From assembly GCA_026708035.1 (NCBI GenBank), contig JAPOVQ010000014.1:66826-130825 (forward strand): DNA of 64,000 nucleotides. The letters are read 5' to 3'. This document shows positions 9,241 through 17,641 of the stretch, in pieces. Positions within the stretch are counted from its first letter, which is position 1. The number at the start of each line of letters is the position of its first letter. The notes beneath the pieces were generated by a model. That model was given only the letters and a program-made list of their open reading frames with translations. It searched no databases and was not told the DNA's origin. The position numbers and the translations under genes are program-made. This DNA comes from Chloroflexota bacterium. GTDB taxonomy: Bacteria > Chloroflexota > UBA11872.

Positions 9241-10191
9241 ATGGGTACTCAGTTTCTCACCGCCGGTGATCTGGTCGTCGAGGTCGTCGACAACGCCGAC
9301 GCTGCCGACCCTCCAACTCGGGACGACGCTCGCATGGCCGCGATCAAGGACGGCACGTTCGAAGACGGCCCATACCGCTTCGACCGCTACACCGGCTACA
9401 ACGGCATTCGACAGCTGTTCAGCCGTCACGGCCCGGCGGAGAACATCTTCGGCGTGGGCGGCGGAAGCGGCATGAATTTCGAGTTTGTCTATGACGCCGA
9501 CGGCTCGTCGTTTCGGCCGCGCTGGATCGATGGGCGACCGGGCGGCGCGCCCACGCCCGGCAGCCTCACGCGCGTGGACGAATCGACGGTCGTGTTGGAG
9601 ACCCGCGTCCAACAACCGCAACGCGTCGACGTGCAGACCACATTCAAAGTCGTGCCGCCCCACTACGTCGATCTGGAATCCGTGTTGTCGCCACATGCCG
9701 GCTCGTTCACCGGCGACTGGGTAGGGCTGTTTTGGGCCTGCTACATCCGGCGGCCCGAGGTCAAGACCACCTACGTTCGCGCGCGGGCGCAGCCGCGGGC
9801 GGAGAGCGACTGGACGGCGACGCTGGCCGAGCCGCCGCACGATGCGCGCGCCTTCGCCTCGGAGCGGGAGGCGCAGCTGCTGCCCAACGAGCCAGACGCG
9901 GCCGGGCGCCTGCTGCACAACATCCGACCGCTGCGCTACGTCGAGCCCGTGATGTTCGGCCGCTGGCGGAACATGGTGCTGGCCTTGATGCTCCGCTCGG
10001 ATGACCATCTGCGGTTTGCCATACAGCCGACCGGCGGCGGCCCGCGCAATCCCGCTTGGGACTTCGGCATCGTCATCAAGCAATGTCAGGTTGGCGCGGC
10101 GTATCGCTGGAGCGGACGTATGGTCTTCAAGCCGGACAGGGGATCAGACGACATTTGGAGCGAGTATCAGCGCTGGATGCAAGGCGTATAG
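9241..10191 (+). CDS. Conserved-looking hypothetical protein
   Basis: 316 residues from an ATG, transcribed divergently from the GH-like/sulfatase operon. The sequence is soluble and beta-rich, with DRYTGYNGIRQLFSRHG near residue 50 and FGVGGGSGMNFEFVYDADG near residue 75, and ends in aromatic-rich strands. The pattern is compatible with a beta-sandwich carbohydrate-related protein (aldose-epimerase or GH accessory type), but no family motif was recognised with confidence. Its position back to back with carbohydrate genes suggests shared regulation from the 9128-9240 interval. Confidence 0.65.
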   Translation: MGTQFLTAGDLVVEVVDNADAADPPTRDDARMAAIKDGTFEDGPYRFDRYTGYNGIRQLFSRHGPAENIFGVGGGSGMNFEFVYDADGSSFRPRWIDGRPGGAPTPGSLTRVDESTVVLETRVQQPQRVDVQTTFKVVPPHYVDLESVLSPHAGSFTGDWVGLFWACYIRRPEVKTTYVRARAQPRAESDWTATLAEPPHDARAFASEREAQLLPNEPDAAGRLLHNIRPLRYVEPVMFGRWRNMVLALMLRSDDHLRFAIQPTGGGPRNPAWDFGIVIKQCQVGAAYRWSGRMVFKPDRGSDDIWSEYQRWMQGV

Positions 10192-10601
10192 ACCAGTCCA
10201 ACAACGACGAGGGTAATAGTTTCTATACGTTTCGCTAGAATTGTATTCGTGACGCTCTTATTGAATTGAACATCTCTCAGAGAATTCGAGACTATCTGCG
10301 CATGTACAGCGGGATTACCGAACGGGATAAACCATCGGAGGCAACCCTTCATCATTCCCGCGAAGGCGGGAATCCATGCCCCCGACATTTCGAGGTGTCA
10401 AACTGAAATATGGATACGTCACCAGTCTTCAATGTGCATTTGAGCAGACAGATTCCGCGACACACAGTCTCCGGGGAATGTCGCCGCCCGCGACGCCGGA
10501 CGCACCGATCACCACAGGCGATTTCCGCAATACGTCTGACCCTCGCTGGCCTCAATCGCAGACCGCAGCGCGCCGATCCTGTGCTACCGTGAAAGTGGCG
10601 G
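10192..10601. other. Intergenic region, no gene seen
   Basis: About 410 bp between the hypothetical gene and tRNA-Trp. The first 150 bp are noticeably more AT-rich than the rest of the window. It contains one short palindromic repeat (10352-10376). The short open frames here lack ribosome-binding sites and family similarity. The tRNA promoter must lie near its right end, but I could not pick a convincing -35/-10 pair. Confidence 0.5.
10352..10376. repeat. Short REP-like palindrome
   Basis: The core is ATTCCCGC, a GAAG loop and GCGGGAAT, flanked by TC and CCA, an 8-bp perfect inverted repeat. Variants of the same design occur at 17529, 19873 and 55183, all intergenic, so this is a dispersed extragenic palindrome family. 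Confidence 0.75.
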
Positions 10602-10678
10602 AGGAGTGTAGCTCAGTTGGCTAGAGCAACGGTCTCCAAAACCGTAGGTCGGGGGTTCGAGTCCCTCCACTCCTGCCA
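10602..10678 (+). tRNA. tRNA-Trp (CCA)
   Basis: A full cloverleaf is visible: acceptor arms AGGAGTG and CACTCCT, D-loop with AGCTCAGTTGG, anticodon arm ACGGT-CTCCAAA-ACCGT with anticodon CCA at 10636-10638, and T-loop GGTTCGAGTCC. Discriminator G and the 3' CCA are encoded. Three bases separate it from tRNA-Leu, so the two are probably co-transcribed. Confidence 0.96.
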
Positions 10679-10681
10679 CGC

Positions 10682-10769
10682 GCCGAAGTGGCGGAATTGG
10701 TAGACGCGCTGGTCTCAAAAACCAGTGAGGTAACTCCTCGTGTCGGTTCGATCCCGACCTTCGGCACCA
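10682..10769 (+). tRNA. tRNA-Leu (CAA)
   Basis: This 88-nt tRNA has a long variable arm, typical of class II tRNA-Leu. Acceptor arms are GCCGAAG and CTTCGGC, and the anticodon arm is CTGGT-CTCAAAA-ACCAG with anticodon CAA at 10716-10718. The T-loop is GGTTCGATCCC and the 3' ACCA is encoded. Confidence 0.96.
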
Positions 10770-10784
10770 ATACTCGGCCTTGGC

Positions 10785-11015
10785 CTATGTCGCGGGTTCC
10801 GGAATATCCAGGTCCATTCCGGGATAAACCGCCTGCGGATCCTCGTCGTCAAATCGCCACTTATTGCGTTCGAAGATGATCTGCCATTGGTGTTGATCGC
10901 CGTACTCACGCTCGGCAATCGTTCGCAGCGTCTCGCGCGGCATCACTTTGACGGTGTGGCGGATCGGCCACTCGCTGGGTGCCGGGGCTTTTCGGAATAG
11001 CTTGCGAAGGTCCAC
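10785..11015 (-). CDS. LysM-domain small protein
   Basis: 76 residues from a GTG start. After a short basic N-terminus, residues 20-74 form one LysM-like module: HTVKVMPRETLRTIAEREYGD, then W-Q-I-I-F-E-R-N, and finally VYPGMDLDIPEP, the usual ending of a LysM repeat. LysM modules bind peptidoglycan or other GlcNAc polymers. There is no signal peptide, so this resembles the short LysM proteins of unknown role found in many bacteria. It is divergent from pyrF and its 3' end lies 15 bp from the tRNA-Leu gene on the other strand. Confidence 0.8.
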   Translation of the reverse strand: MDLRKLFRKAPAPSEWPIRHTVKVMPRETLRTIAEREYGDQHQWQIIFERNKWRFDDEDPQAVYPGMDLDIPEPAT

Positions 11016-11066
11016 CGGCGCGCACCCGCGGCGATTTGATTGGTGGGCGATAGGCTACCATTGCCG

Positions 11067-11948
11067 ATGAGCATGAGTCATCGACCACGGCCGGCGGCCG
11101 ATCAGTCCCAAGCGCTCCGCGTTTCCACCGACCCACCGGATTTCTCGGCAAGGCTGTGGGCTGAGGCTGAGGCCAAGCAGTCGTGGGTGTGCCTCGGCCT
11201 CGATGTCTTGCGCCAGCAGCTGCCGCGGAGCATCCCTCACACCGTCGAAGGCGCTGGCAGATTCCTGCGAAACATTGTTGACGCATCAGTTGAAGATGTG
11301 TCGGCCTTCAAGCCTAATCTGCCGTTTTACCTTGCCATGGGATCCGATGGAATCCGATTGCTTACCGACATCATTGAACATATCGATCACCGCGCCATCG
11401 TGATCCTCGATGGAAAGTTCGGCGATGTCTCGGACACCATGGAGCAATACGCTCGCGCGGCATTCGATGTGTTCGACGTCGACGCAGTGACCGTCGACGT
11501 CTACGGCGGCTGGGACACGGTCGAGCCGATGCTCGTCGATCCGACGCGCGGCGTGTTCGTGTGGACGCGCAGCAGCAATCCCGATGCGGATGCCGTTCAG
11601 GGCGGTTCCCAGGACACGGATCCACTGTTCGTGCGCCTGGCCGGCGAAATCCAGTCGCGGGCGGAGTTGGGCAACCTGGGAGCGGTTGTTGGCGCCACCC
11701 GGTCCGACGACGTGCGCCGCGTGCGTGCCGCGGCGCCATCCGTCCCGTTGCTCGCGCCCGGCGTCGGCGCCCAAGGCGGTGATTTGGAAGCTGTCGTGCG
11801 CGCAGGCTTCGGCGAGGCGCCTGCCGGAGTGCTCATCAACGCCGGGCGCTCCGCGCTCTGGGCCTCAGCCGACGCCGACTACGCGCTCGCGACCCGTGCC
11901 GCCGTGCAAGTGCTGCGCGACCGGATCAACGCCGTCCGATCCACGTGA
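11067..11948 (+). CDS. pyrF: Orotidine 5'-phosphate decarboxylase
   Basis: 293 residues from the ATG at 11067; a TTG at 11040 is a less likely start. The enzyme decarboxylates OMP to UMP, the last step of pyrimidine synthesis. SWVCLGLDV near residue 40 and FKPNLPFYLAMG are the substrate-binding strands, and ILDGKFGDVSDT carries the D-x-K-x-x-D catalytic array. The C-terminal LLAPGVGAQGGD and LINAGRSALW hold the phosphate-binding loop. Length and motifs match the longer pyrF subfamily rather than the E. coli type. The stop overlaps the GTG of the DUF951 gene (GTGA), implying coupling. Confidence 0.95.
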   Translation: MSMSHRPRPAADQSQALRVSTDPPDFSARLWAEAEAKQSWVCLGLDVLRQQLPRSIPHTVEGAGRFLRNIVDASVEDVSAFKPNLPFYLAMGSDGIRLLTDIIEHIDHRAIVILDGKFGDVSDTMEQYARAAFDVFDVDAVTVDVYGGWDTVEPMLVDPTRGVFVWTRSSNPDADAVQGGSQDTDPLFVRLAGEIQSRAELGNLGAVVGATRSDDVRRVRAAAPSVPLLAPGVGAQGGDLEAVVRAGFGEAPAGVLINAGRSALWASADADYALATRAAVQVLRDRINAVRST

Positions 11949-12169
11949 CTGAAACAACGTCGCCTGACGTTCCCCAATTCACCGTTGGAGAATCTGTGCG
12001 CATGCGCAAGGCGCATCCGTGCGGCGCGGACACCTGGACGGTGAGGCGGGTGGGCGGTGACGTCGGGCTCCGCTGCAACGGCTGCGGTCGCCGGATCTTT
12101 CTGGCGCGGCGCGAGCTGACGCGTCGTCTGCATTCCCAACACCGCGCCGGCGCTGCGCGCCCGGGTTAG
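11945..12169 (+). CDS. DUF951 small zinc-finger-like protein
   Basis: 74 residues from a GTG at 11945 that overlaps the pyrF stop. RMRKAHPCGADTWTVRRVG followed by RCNGCGRRIFLARREL is the DUF951 signature: one C in H-P-C-G and a C-x-x-C pair, a possible metal site. Members occur mainly in Firmicutes and Chloroflexota and are thought to bind nucleic acid; the exact role is not established. Its 3' end overlaps the 3' end of pheA on the opposite strand by four bases. Confidence 0.9.
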   Translation: MTETTSPDVPQFTVGESVRMRKAHPCGADTWTVRRVGGDVGLRCNGCGRRIFLARRELTRRLHSQHRAGAARPG

Positions 12170-13284
12170 TCGGGCGCCGGATTGACCGGCCAGGCGCCGA
12201 GCACCCGAGCAAGCACGCTCGTCCGCGAGAGCTCGGCAAGCGCCTGCTCCACGTTCGGGTCGTCCGGGTGCCCGGTCAATTCGAGGAAGAACAGGTAGTC
12301 GCCGGGCTTGGTGCGGGATGGGCGTGACTGGATGAAGCTCAGATTCACGTCGTGGCTGCGCAGCATGCCCAGCATGTCGTGCAGGGCTCCCACGCGGTCG
12401 CGGATGGAAACCAGCAGCGCCGTGCGGTCCCGCCCGGTGCGGCTCGCCGGCCGGCGTGCCAGCACGTAAAACCGGGTGCGGTTGGTGGCAATGTCCTGAA
12501 TATGCCGCCGGACCACCGTTAAACCATGGGCCTCGGCGGCGGACATCGTTCCGATTGCAGCCGTGCCGGGCTGATCGCTAGCCCGCTGGGCCGCCTCGGA
12601 CGTGCTGGCCACTTCGTGTCGCGTTGCTGACGGAATCTGGCGCGCCAGCCAATCGCGGCACTGATGCAGCGCCTGAGCGTGGGAATAGACCGTCGCGTAG
12701 GTGTCCTCGATGGCCGAGGCGATCAGGTTGTGCGATATGGGCACCACGACTTCGCCGCAAATCGAGACTTCATGCTCTGTAAACAGATCCAGGGTTTCGC
12801 CAATCGTTCCGCTGGTTGAGTTTTCTACCGGCACCAGCCCGTATGCCGCATCCTCGCGCTCGACGTGGGCAAACACCTCGCGAAACGAATCCGCCGGCAG
12901 GTAGCTGGCGGAACGTCCGAAGTGAGTGCGCGCGGCCTCATGGCTGAAGGTGTAGGCCGGCCCGAGGAACACCACCCGCTCGGGCTCTTCGAGGCTGCGG
13001 CAGGCCGAAATGATCTCGCGAAAGATGTCTCGAATGTGCGTCGCGCTCAGGGGACCGGGGTTTTGCGCCGTCACTCGGTCCAGGATCGCGCGCTCACGAT
13101 CCGGGTCATATGACGGGCTGGAGGCTTCGGCCTTGAGGGCGCCGACGCGGCGGACGACTGCCGCTCGCTCGCTCAGCAGCCGAATCAACCCATCATCCGA
13201 CGCGTCCACCGCGCGCCGGAGCTCATCGAGCTGATCGGCCACCGCCGGCTGGCCCTCCGTCACAGGTGAGCGGGATTCTAGCAC
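12166..13284 (-). CDS. pheA: Bifunctional chorismate mutase/prephenate dehydratase
   Basis: 372 residues from a GTG at 13284. Three modules are visible. An AroQ-type chorismate mutase helical domain covers about residues 15-100 (LDELRRAVDASDDGLIRLLS, then IREIISACRSLE-like helices). The prephenate dehydratase domain (about 103-280) has VVFLGPAYTFSHEAA and VPVENSTSGTIGETLDL, and N-R-T-R-F near its end contains the catalytic Thr region. A C-terminal ACT domain (about 290-365) has V-G-A-L-H-D-M-L and FIQSRPSRTKPGDYLFFLE, the usual phenylalanine-binding regulatory site. The protein converts chorismate to phenylpyruvate for phenylalanine synthesis and is probably feedback-inhibited by Phe. Confidence 0.95.
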   Translation of the reverse strand: MLESRSPVTEGQPAVADQLDELRRAVDASDDGLIRLLSERAAVVRRVGALKAEASSPSYDPDRERAILDRVTAQNPGPLSATHIRDIFREIISACRSLEEPERVVFLGPAYTFSHEAARTHFGRSASYLPADSFREVFAHVEREDAAYGLVPVENSTSGTIGETLDLFTEHEVSICGEVVVPISHNLIASAIEDTYATVYSHAQALHQCRDWLARQIPSATRHEVASTSEAAQRASDQPGTAAIGTMSAAEAHGLTVVRRHIQDIATNRTRFYVLARRPASRTGRDRTALLVSIRDRVGALHDMLGMLRSHDVNLSFIQSRPSRTKPGDYLFFLELTGHPDDPNVEQALAELSRTSVLARVLGAWPVNPAPD

Positions 13285-13386
13285 CGGACCTCCTCGACCC
13301 GGCCTAGCTCGAAGATCGTCGTGGGACCCACCGTCGCCGATTGACGCATTCCATATTCCGGGACGCAGATACTCGGCACGTGCCCC

Positions 13387-14562
13387 TCAGTTGAGGCCGA
13401 GATCGGCGGCTGCCTCGGCAAAGGCGCGGATGGCCTCGTCCAGGTCGTCGCGGCTGTGGGCGGCGCTCACCATCACGCGCACCCGCGCGGCGTCGCGAGC
13501 CACCGTGGGAAACGCCACGCTCTGGACGAATATCCCAAGGCTGCGGAGTTTGTCGCTCAAGGCATGGGCCGTCTCCGCCTCGCCCACGATCACCGGCGTG
13601 ATCGGCGTCTCGCTGCGTCCCGTGTTCAGTCCGAGGTCCGCCAGGCCGGCCTTGAAATAGCGGGCGTTCTCCCAGAGCCGCTCCACCCGCTGTGTCTCGC
13701 GCGAGAGGATGGCGATGGCGGCCCGCGTGGCGCCCACCACGGCCGGCGGATGCGAGGTCGAAAACAGGAATGGCCGAGCGTTATGAATCAGGTAGTCGCG
13801 CAGCGTCTGCGAGCCTGCCAGGTAGCCGCCCATCGACCCGATGGCCTTGGACAGCGTGCCCATCTGCACGTGGACGCGTCCCTTGAGGCCGAAGTGATCC
13901 ACGGTGCCGCGCCCGCCCCGCCCCAGCACGCCGCTGCCGTGGGCGTCGTCCACCATCACCATCGCGCCGAACTCCTCGGCAACCTCCACCAGATCGGGCA
14001 GCGGCGCGATGTCGCCGTCCATGCTGAACACGCCGTCGGTCACCACCAGCTTGCGCGGATAGCCCTCGCATTGCCGCAGCTCGGTGCGCAACGAATCTGC
14101 GTCGCTGTGCGCGAAGCGGCGAACCGTGGCGCGGCTGAGCCGGCAGGCGTCGATGATGCTGGCGTGGTTCAGCTCGTCGCTGAGGATCACATCGTCGCGC
14201 CCCACCAGCGAGGCCACCGCGCCCAGATTGGCGGCGAATCCTGACTGCAGGACCAGCGTCGCTTCCACGCCCTTCCATTCGGCGATCTCTCGCTCCAGCG
14301 CCTCGTGGATATCCATCGTCCCGGCGATGGTCCGCACCGCACCGGCGCCCGCGCCAAACTCATCCACCGCGGCCTGGGCGGCGGCGCGCATCTCGGGGTC
14401 ATTGGCCAGACCGAGATAGTCGTTCGACGACATGTTCAGCAGGTCGTGCCCGCCGATGCGAATCCGCGGACCTTGCGGGGACTCCAGGACGCGCAGGGGC
14501 CGCCAGAGGCCCTTGCTGCGGAGGTCTGCGAGCTCTTGATCGGCAAACGTCAGCGGATGCAT
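13387..14562 (-). CDS. kbl: Glycine C-acetyltransferase / 8-amino-7-oxononanoate synthase family (alpha-oxoamine synthase)
   Basis: 391 residues from an ATG at 14562; an upstream in-frame start would add residues without family similarity. PLP fold-type I features are clear: SSNDYLGLA near residue 45, GTMDIHEALE, a D-D-A-H-G-S-G-V-L-G motif with the Asp contacting PLP, and GTLSKAIGSMGGY with the Schiff-base lysine. These enzymes join glycine or alanine to an acyl-CoA. The length and the GTMDIHEALE region favour 2-amino-3-ketobutyrate CoA ligase (threonine breakdown), but BioF cannot be excluded. No tdh or bio genes are adjacent. Confidence 0.85.
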   Translation of the reverse strand: MHPLTFADQELADLRSKGLWRPLRVLESPQGPRIRIGGHDLLNMSSNDYLGLANDPEMRAAAQAAVDEFGAGAGAVRTIAGTMDIHEALEREIAEWKGVEATLVLQSGFAANLGAVASLVGRDDVILSDELNHASIIDACRLSRATVRRFAHSDADSLRTELRQCEGYPRKLVVTDGVFSMDGDIAPLPDLVEVAEEFGAMVMVDDAHGSGVLGRGGRGTVDHFGLKGRVHVQMGTLSKAIGSMGGYLAGSQTLRDYLIHNARPFLFSTSHPPAVVGATRAAIAILSRETQRVERLWENARYFKAGLADLGLNTGRSETPITPVIVGEAETAHALSDKLRSLGIFVQSVAFPTVARDAARVRVMVSAAHSRDDLDEAIRAFAEAAADLGLN

Positions 14563-14812
14563 GGAGTGCGCTCTCGATGCGTGCGGGGCATGGCCGCTAG
14601 CGTACCCCGTGCGCGCCATGGTCCAGGGCGCCGTTCGTGGTGAGCCAATCCCGTTGGCGGTGGGTCAGTCGAACCACGGGCTGGTGGGCATGGTCGTCGA
14701 TTGACCAGCCGTCTATGATGCCGCCGCCAGGCCAATGCCAGAGCAACCCGCCCATGAACACAGCACCCGCGCCCGGCATGATGCCGCTCGGTCGGCGCCA
14801 CGCCCGGAACTC

Positions 14813-15652
14813 ATGACTGCCGACCCTGCCGCCATGCTCGAGGCCGCCACCCAGGCGGCTCGGGCGGCCGGCGACGAGTTGATGCAGCGGCTGGGCGGCA
14901 CGATGGACGTCCGCTGGAAGACCTATCAGGGAGAGACAACCGTCGTCACCGACGCGGATATGGCTGCGGACCGCGCCATTCGCGACGTGCTGCTCGCCCA
15001 GTTCCCCGACCACGTGATCCTCTCCGAGGAAGTGCCGCACGACGACACTCTCGGGCCCGACGTCTGGGTCATCGACCCGCTGGACGGCACCGACAACTAC
15101 TCACGCGGCCAGCCGCAGTTTTGCGTCAGCGTGGCGCATGCAACCCACGGGCGGGTCGACGTCGGCGTGGTATTCGATCCGGTCCGCGACGAGCTATTTG
15201 CCGCTACCGCCGATGGGCCCGCGCAGTGCAATGGCGCAACGGTGCGCGTCACGGATCGCGACGATCCCGCCGACGCAGCCGTGGCCTGGGCGCAAGCCGG
15301 CGCCTCGCCGGAGGACTCGAAGCGTCTGCGTGCGGCGCTGCCGGCGGCGGCCGAGATATTTCATCGCGTTCGGCTGACCGGCAGCGCCGCCCTGGAGATG
15401 GCATGGGTGGCGGCGGGCCGCTTTGACGGCGCGCTCTTGGGCAACGTCAAGTGGTGGGACCAGGCAGCGGCGTCGCTGATCGTCGAGCGGGCCGGCGGTC
15501 GCGCCACGGATATCTATTGGCGTCCCATGGGTCCCGACAGCCGCCGCTGCGTGTTCAGCAACGGGCGGCTGCACCAGGCCATGATCGAGCTCGCGCATGC
15601 GCACGGTTTGCACCTGGCGTTCCCGCCCCCGGATGTTGACCCCTCGATTTAG
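14813..15652 (+). CDS. Inositol monophosphatase family phosphatase
   Basis: 279 residues from the ATG at 14813. The metal-dependent phosphatase motifs are present in order: an E-E-V segment in VILSEEVPHDD, WVIDPLDGTDNYSRG with the D-P-L-D-G-T metal site, and KWWDQAAASLIVERAGG with the W-D-x-A-A motif. Members hydrolyse inositol phosphates, fructose 1,6-bisphosphate, histidinol phosphate or PAP. Neighbours do not decide between these. It is divergent from the kbl-like gene and 43 bp upstream of the c-di-AMP receptor gene, with which it may be co-transcribed. Confidence 0.92.
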   Translation: MTADPAAMLEAATQAARAAGDELMQRLGGTMDVRWKTYQGETTVVTDADMAADRAIRDVLLAQFPDHVILSEEVPHDDTLGPDVWVIDPLDGTDNYSRGQPQFCVSVAHATHGRVDVGVVFDPVRDELFAATADGPAQCNGATVRVTDRDDPADAAVAWAQAGASPEDSKRLRAALPAAAEIFHRVRLTGSAALEMAWVAAGRFDGALLGNVKWWDQAAASLIVERAGGRATDIYWRPMGPDSRRCVFSNGRLHQAMIELAHAHGLHLAFPPPDVDPSI

Positions 15653-15695
15653 CCGGTGCTAGCGTCGCGCGCTGCCCGTCCCCCGCTGCTGGCTG

Positions 15696-15995
15696 ATGCT
15701 TCCCGAGATCCCGGTTGAACGCATGGTGCTGGCCGTGTTGTCGAACGACGACGCCAACACGGTACAGGCGGCGCTGGTTGAGGACGAGTTCCGCGTCACG
15801 CGCATCAACACCACCGGCGGCTTTCTCAGACGCGGCAACGTGACCCTGCTGGTCGGCGTGGCCGAACGCGAGGTCGACTCGGTCATTGAGCACATTCGAG
15901 CCAATGCTTCCGCCGAGAGCGACAGTGAGGCAGGCGGCCGCGCCGGCTCCACGATGCTTGTTGTCCTTCCGGTCACCGTGTCCGCACGCGTGTAG
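15696..15995 (+). CDS. darA: Cyclic-di-AMP receptor, DarA/PstA type (DUF970)
   Basis: 99 residues. The PII-like fold of the DarA/PstA family is indicated by the order of motifs: MVLAVLSNDDANTVQAAL, then RVTRINTTGGFLRRGNVTLL, where T-T-G-G-F-L is the nucleotide-binding turn, followed by VGVAEREVDSVIEHI and a closing strand MLVVLPV. Known members bind c-di-AMP and have no known enzymatic activity. No diadenylate cyclase gene is in the window. Its presence suggests c-di-AMP signalling in this organism, which fits a Terrabacteria lineage. Confidence 0.9.
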   Translation: MLPEIPVERMVLAVLSNDDANTVQAALVEDEFRVTRINTTGGFLRRGNVTLLVGVAEREVDSVIEHIRANASAESDSEAGGRAGSTMLVVLPVTVSARV

Positions 15996-16080
15996 CCCCG
16001 GAGTCAGCTCGGGGAGCCACTTCGCGACCGCAGTAAGCTTGGCTTATGCGCCTACTCGCTGCCGGTGAGCTTCGACATCC

Positions 16081-16428
16081 ATGACCCTATCCAGCGCCGG
16101 TGGGCGAGTGCTCGCGCGCGCGGCGCTGCTTGCCCTGGCCGCGCCCCTGCTGACCGTGCTGCTCGCGCAGGCCATCGGCATCGAGGTTCCGCCCGGTCAC
16201 GAGGGGCACCGCCACGTGCACCTCGCGACCGGCGACGCGCCGCTGGGGACTGAAACGGAGGCGTCCTCGGGCGAATTCCCCGAGGGTGCCTTTGGTCTGC
16301 TCGCGGGCGTACTGCCGGCCCTCCTGGCCACGGCCCTGCTGCCCATCACCTTTCGACGGATCACGCACGCGACCCAACGGGTCTCGGAGTGGTCGCCGCA
16401 GGCGGCGCATCCACCTCCTCGGAGCTAG
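16081..16428 (+). CDS. Small two-TM membrane protein with His-rich loop
   Basis: 115 residues with a TM helix around residues 10-32, a loop containing PGHEGHRHVHLATGD, and a second TM helix around 66-90. The loop has four histidines within nine residues, which suggests metal binding. It lies just upstream, on the same strand, of the copper-type genes at 16503 and 17642, so a role in copper handling is plausible. No named family was recognised. Confidence 0.65.
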   Translation: MTLSSAGGRVLARAALLALAAPLLTVLLAQAIGIEVPPGHEGHRHVHLATGDAPLGTETEASSGEFPEGAFGLLAGVLPALLATALLPITFRRITHATQRVSEWSPQAAHPPPRS

Positions 16429-16502
16429 TCGAGTCGTCGACACCCTTCACGGCAGGCGCAATTTTTTGGCGCCGCCGAGCACAGGCACCCAGGAGAAATC
16501 AG

Positions 16503-17522
16503 ATGCGATGGATATCCGCGCGCGCCACGGCGCGCGCGCTGGTGGCGGCGGCGGTCCTCACCGCCGCCACGGCCTCGGGCACGTTGGCGCACGAAGGCCG
16601 GGAATCGGCCGGCTTCGACGTCGTAGTCGGCTTCCTGAACGAACCCGCCTACGAGGGATACCTCAACGCCGTATTCCTCGAGGTCACCAGAATGGCGAGC
16701 GGGCAGGGGGCTCAAGAGCCGCACAAAATGTCGGGAAGCCAGATGCCCGACGTCATGGCCCACGGGGGCATCTTCGTGTCCACGCCATTCGAGGATGGCG
16801 ACGCCTTCGAATCTGAGATTCCGCACGACCTCGACGGCATGACGATTCCCTACCACAGCCACCTCAATCCCGATATCGCCGGATTGATTGAAGTCACGCG
16901 GGACGTACCCGCGGCAAGCCGCGTCGAAATTGAACTACACGCCGACGGCGCCTCGCCGCACATGCTGCGGGTGCAGCCGGGAACCACCGTCGTGTTTCGG
17001 AACCGCACCGGCGAGCCCCAGCTCATCGCGAGCGGCATGCATACCGACGAGGCCCACGCCGCCGCCGGCCTGGACGGGCCGGTGACCGGACTGGAGGACA
17101 CCCTGCAAGTCGAGGTCACCCACGTCGCCACGGGGCAGTCGACGGTCATGGCCCTCGCGCCGCTGTTCGAACACCCCGGCGCGTACACGGCGGACTTCAT
17201 ACCAACGCAACCCGGCGCCTATCGATTCCGGTTCTTTGGAAGCATCGAGGGCCAGCCGTTCGACGAGGCATTCGAGTCGGGCGCGAACACCTTCGACGCC
17301 GTGCAGTCCCGCGCGGCCGCGCAGTTTCCCGTCACGCTGCCCAGCGTCCGCGAGCTCGAGGGGGTGGTGCGGACCTCGCGGGCATCGGCCGACGAGGCGC
17401 TCGACGCAGCGGCGGGCGCGCGAGTGATCGGCATCGTCGGCATCGCCGTGGGCGCCGTTGGCCTTGTGACCGCCGCCGGCGCGATCGCGCTGGCGATTCG
17501 GAGTCGCCGTCGTGGCGCATAG
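16503..17522 (+). CDS. Secreted membrane-anchored FixH/YtkA-like protein with cupredoxin-like insert
   Basis: 339 residues; ATG at 16503 follows an AGGAGA site. A signal peptide (residues 1-30, ending around T-L-A-H) and a C-terminal TM helix (about 313-335) with a basic tail place the bulk outside the membrane. Residues about 35-60 and 185-275 read as the two halves of one beta-sandwich common beside CopC/CopD genes (GFLNEPAYEGYLNAVFLEVT, then GLEDTLQVEVTH and PGAYRFRFFGSIEG). Between them lies roughly 120 residues rich in His and Met, with IPYHSHLNPDIAG and PHMLRVQPGTTVVFRNRTGE, a strand pattern like cupredoxins. It probably handles copper outside the membrane; no electron-transfer role is shown. 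Confidence 0.75.
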   Translation: MRWISARATARALVAAAVLTAATASGTLAHEGRESAGFDVVVGFLNEPAYEGYLNAVFLEVTRMASGQGAQEPHKMSGSQMPDVMAHGGIFVSTPFEDGDAFESEIPHDLDGMTIPYHSHLNPDIAGLIEVTRDVPAASRVEIELHADGASPHMLRVQPGTTVVFRNRTGEPQLIASGMHTDEAHAAAGLDGPVTGLEDTLQVEVTHVATGQSTVMALAPLFEHPGAYTADFIPTQPGAYRFRFFGSIEGQPFDEAFESGANTFDAVQSRAAAQFPVTLPSVRELEGVVRTSRASADEALDAAAGARVIGIVGIAVGAVGLVTAAGAIALAIRSRRRGA

Positions 17523-17528
17523 GCTCCG

Positions 17529-17554
17529 TCATTCCGGCGCAAGCCGGAATCCAG
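17529..17554. repeat. Short REP-like palindrome
   Basis: ATTCCGGC, loop GCAA, GCCGGAAT, flanked by TC and CCAG. It is the same family as 10352, 19873 and 55183, and lies directly after the stop of the 16503 gene. Confidence 0.75.
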
Positions 17555-17584
17555 TCCGGTCAAACCCAGGGACGCCATGCCTCC

Positions 17585-17612
17585 GGTAGGGGCGGGTTTC
17601 AAACCCGCCCGC
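17585..17612. repeat. Second-type palindromic repeat (GGTAGGGGCGGGTTT type)
   Basis: GGGCGGGTTT and AAACCCGCCC form a perfect 10-bp inverted repeat around one base, preceded by GGTAG. It matches the arms of the double-hairpin elements at 28213 and 28622 and the hairpin at 35894, and falls in the 5' leader of the CopCD fusion gene. Confidence 0.78.
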
Positions 17613-17641
17613 ACCGGGCGATGCCGGCGCCTCTCCAACGC

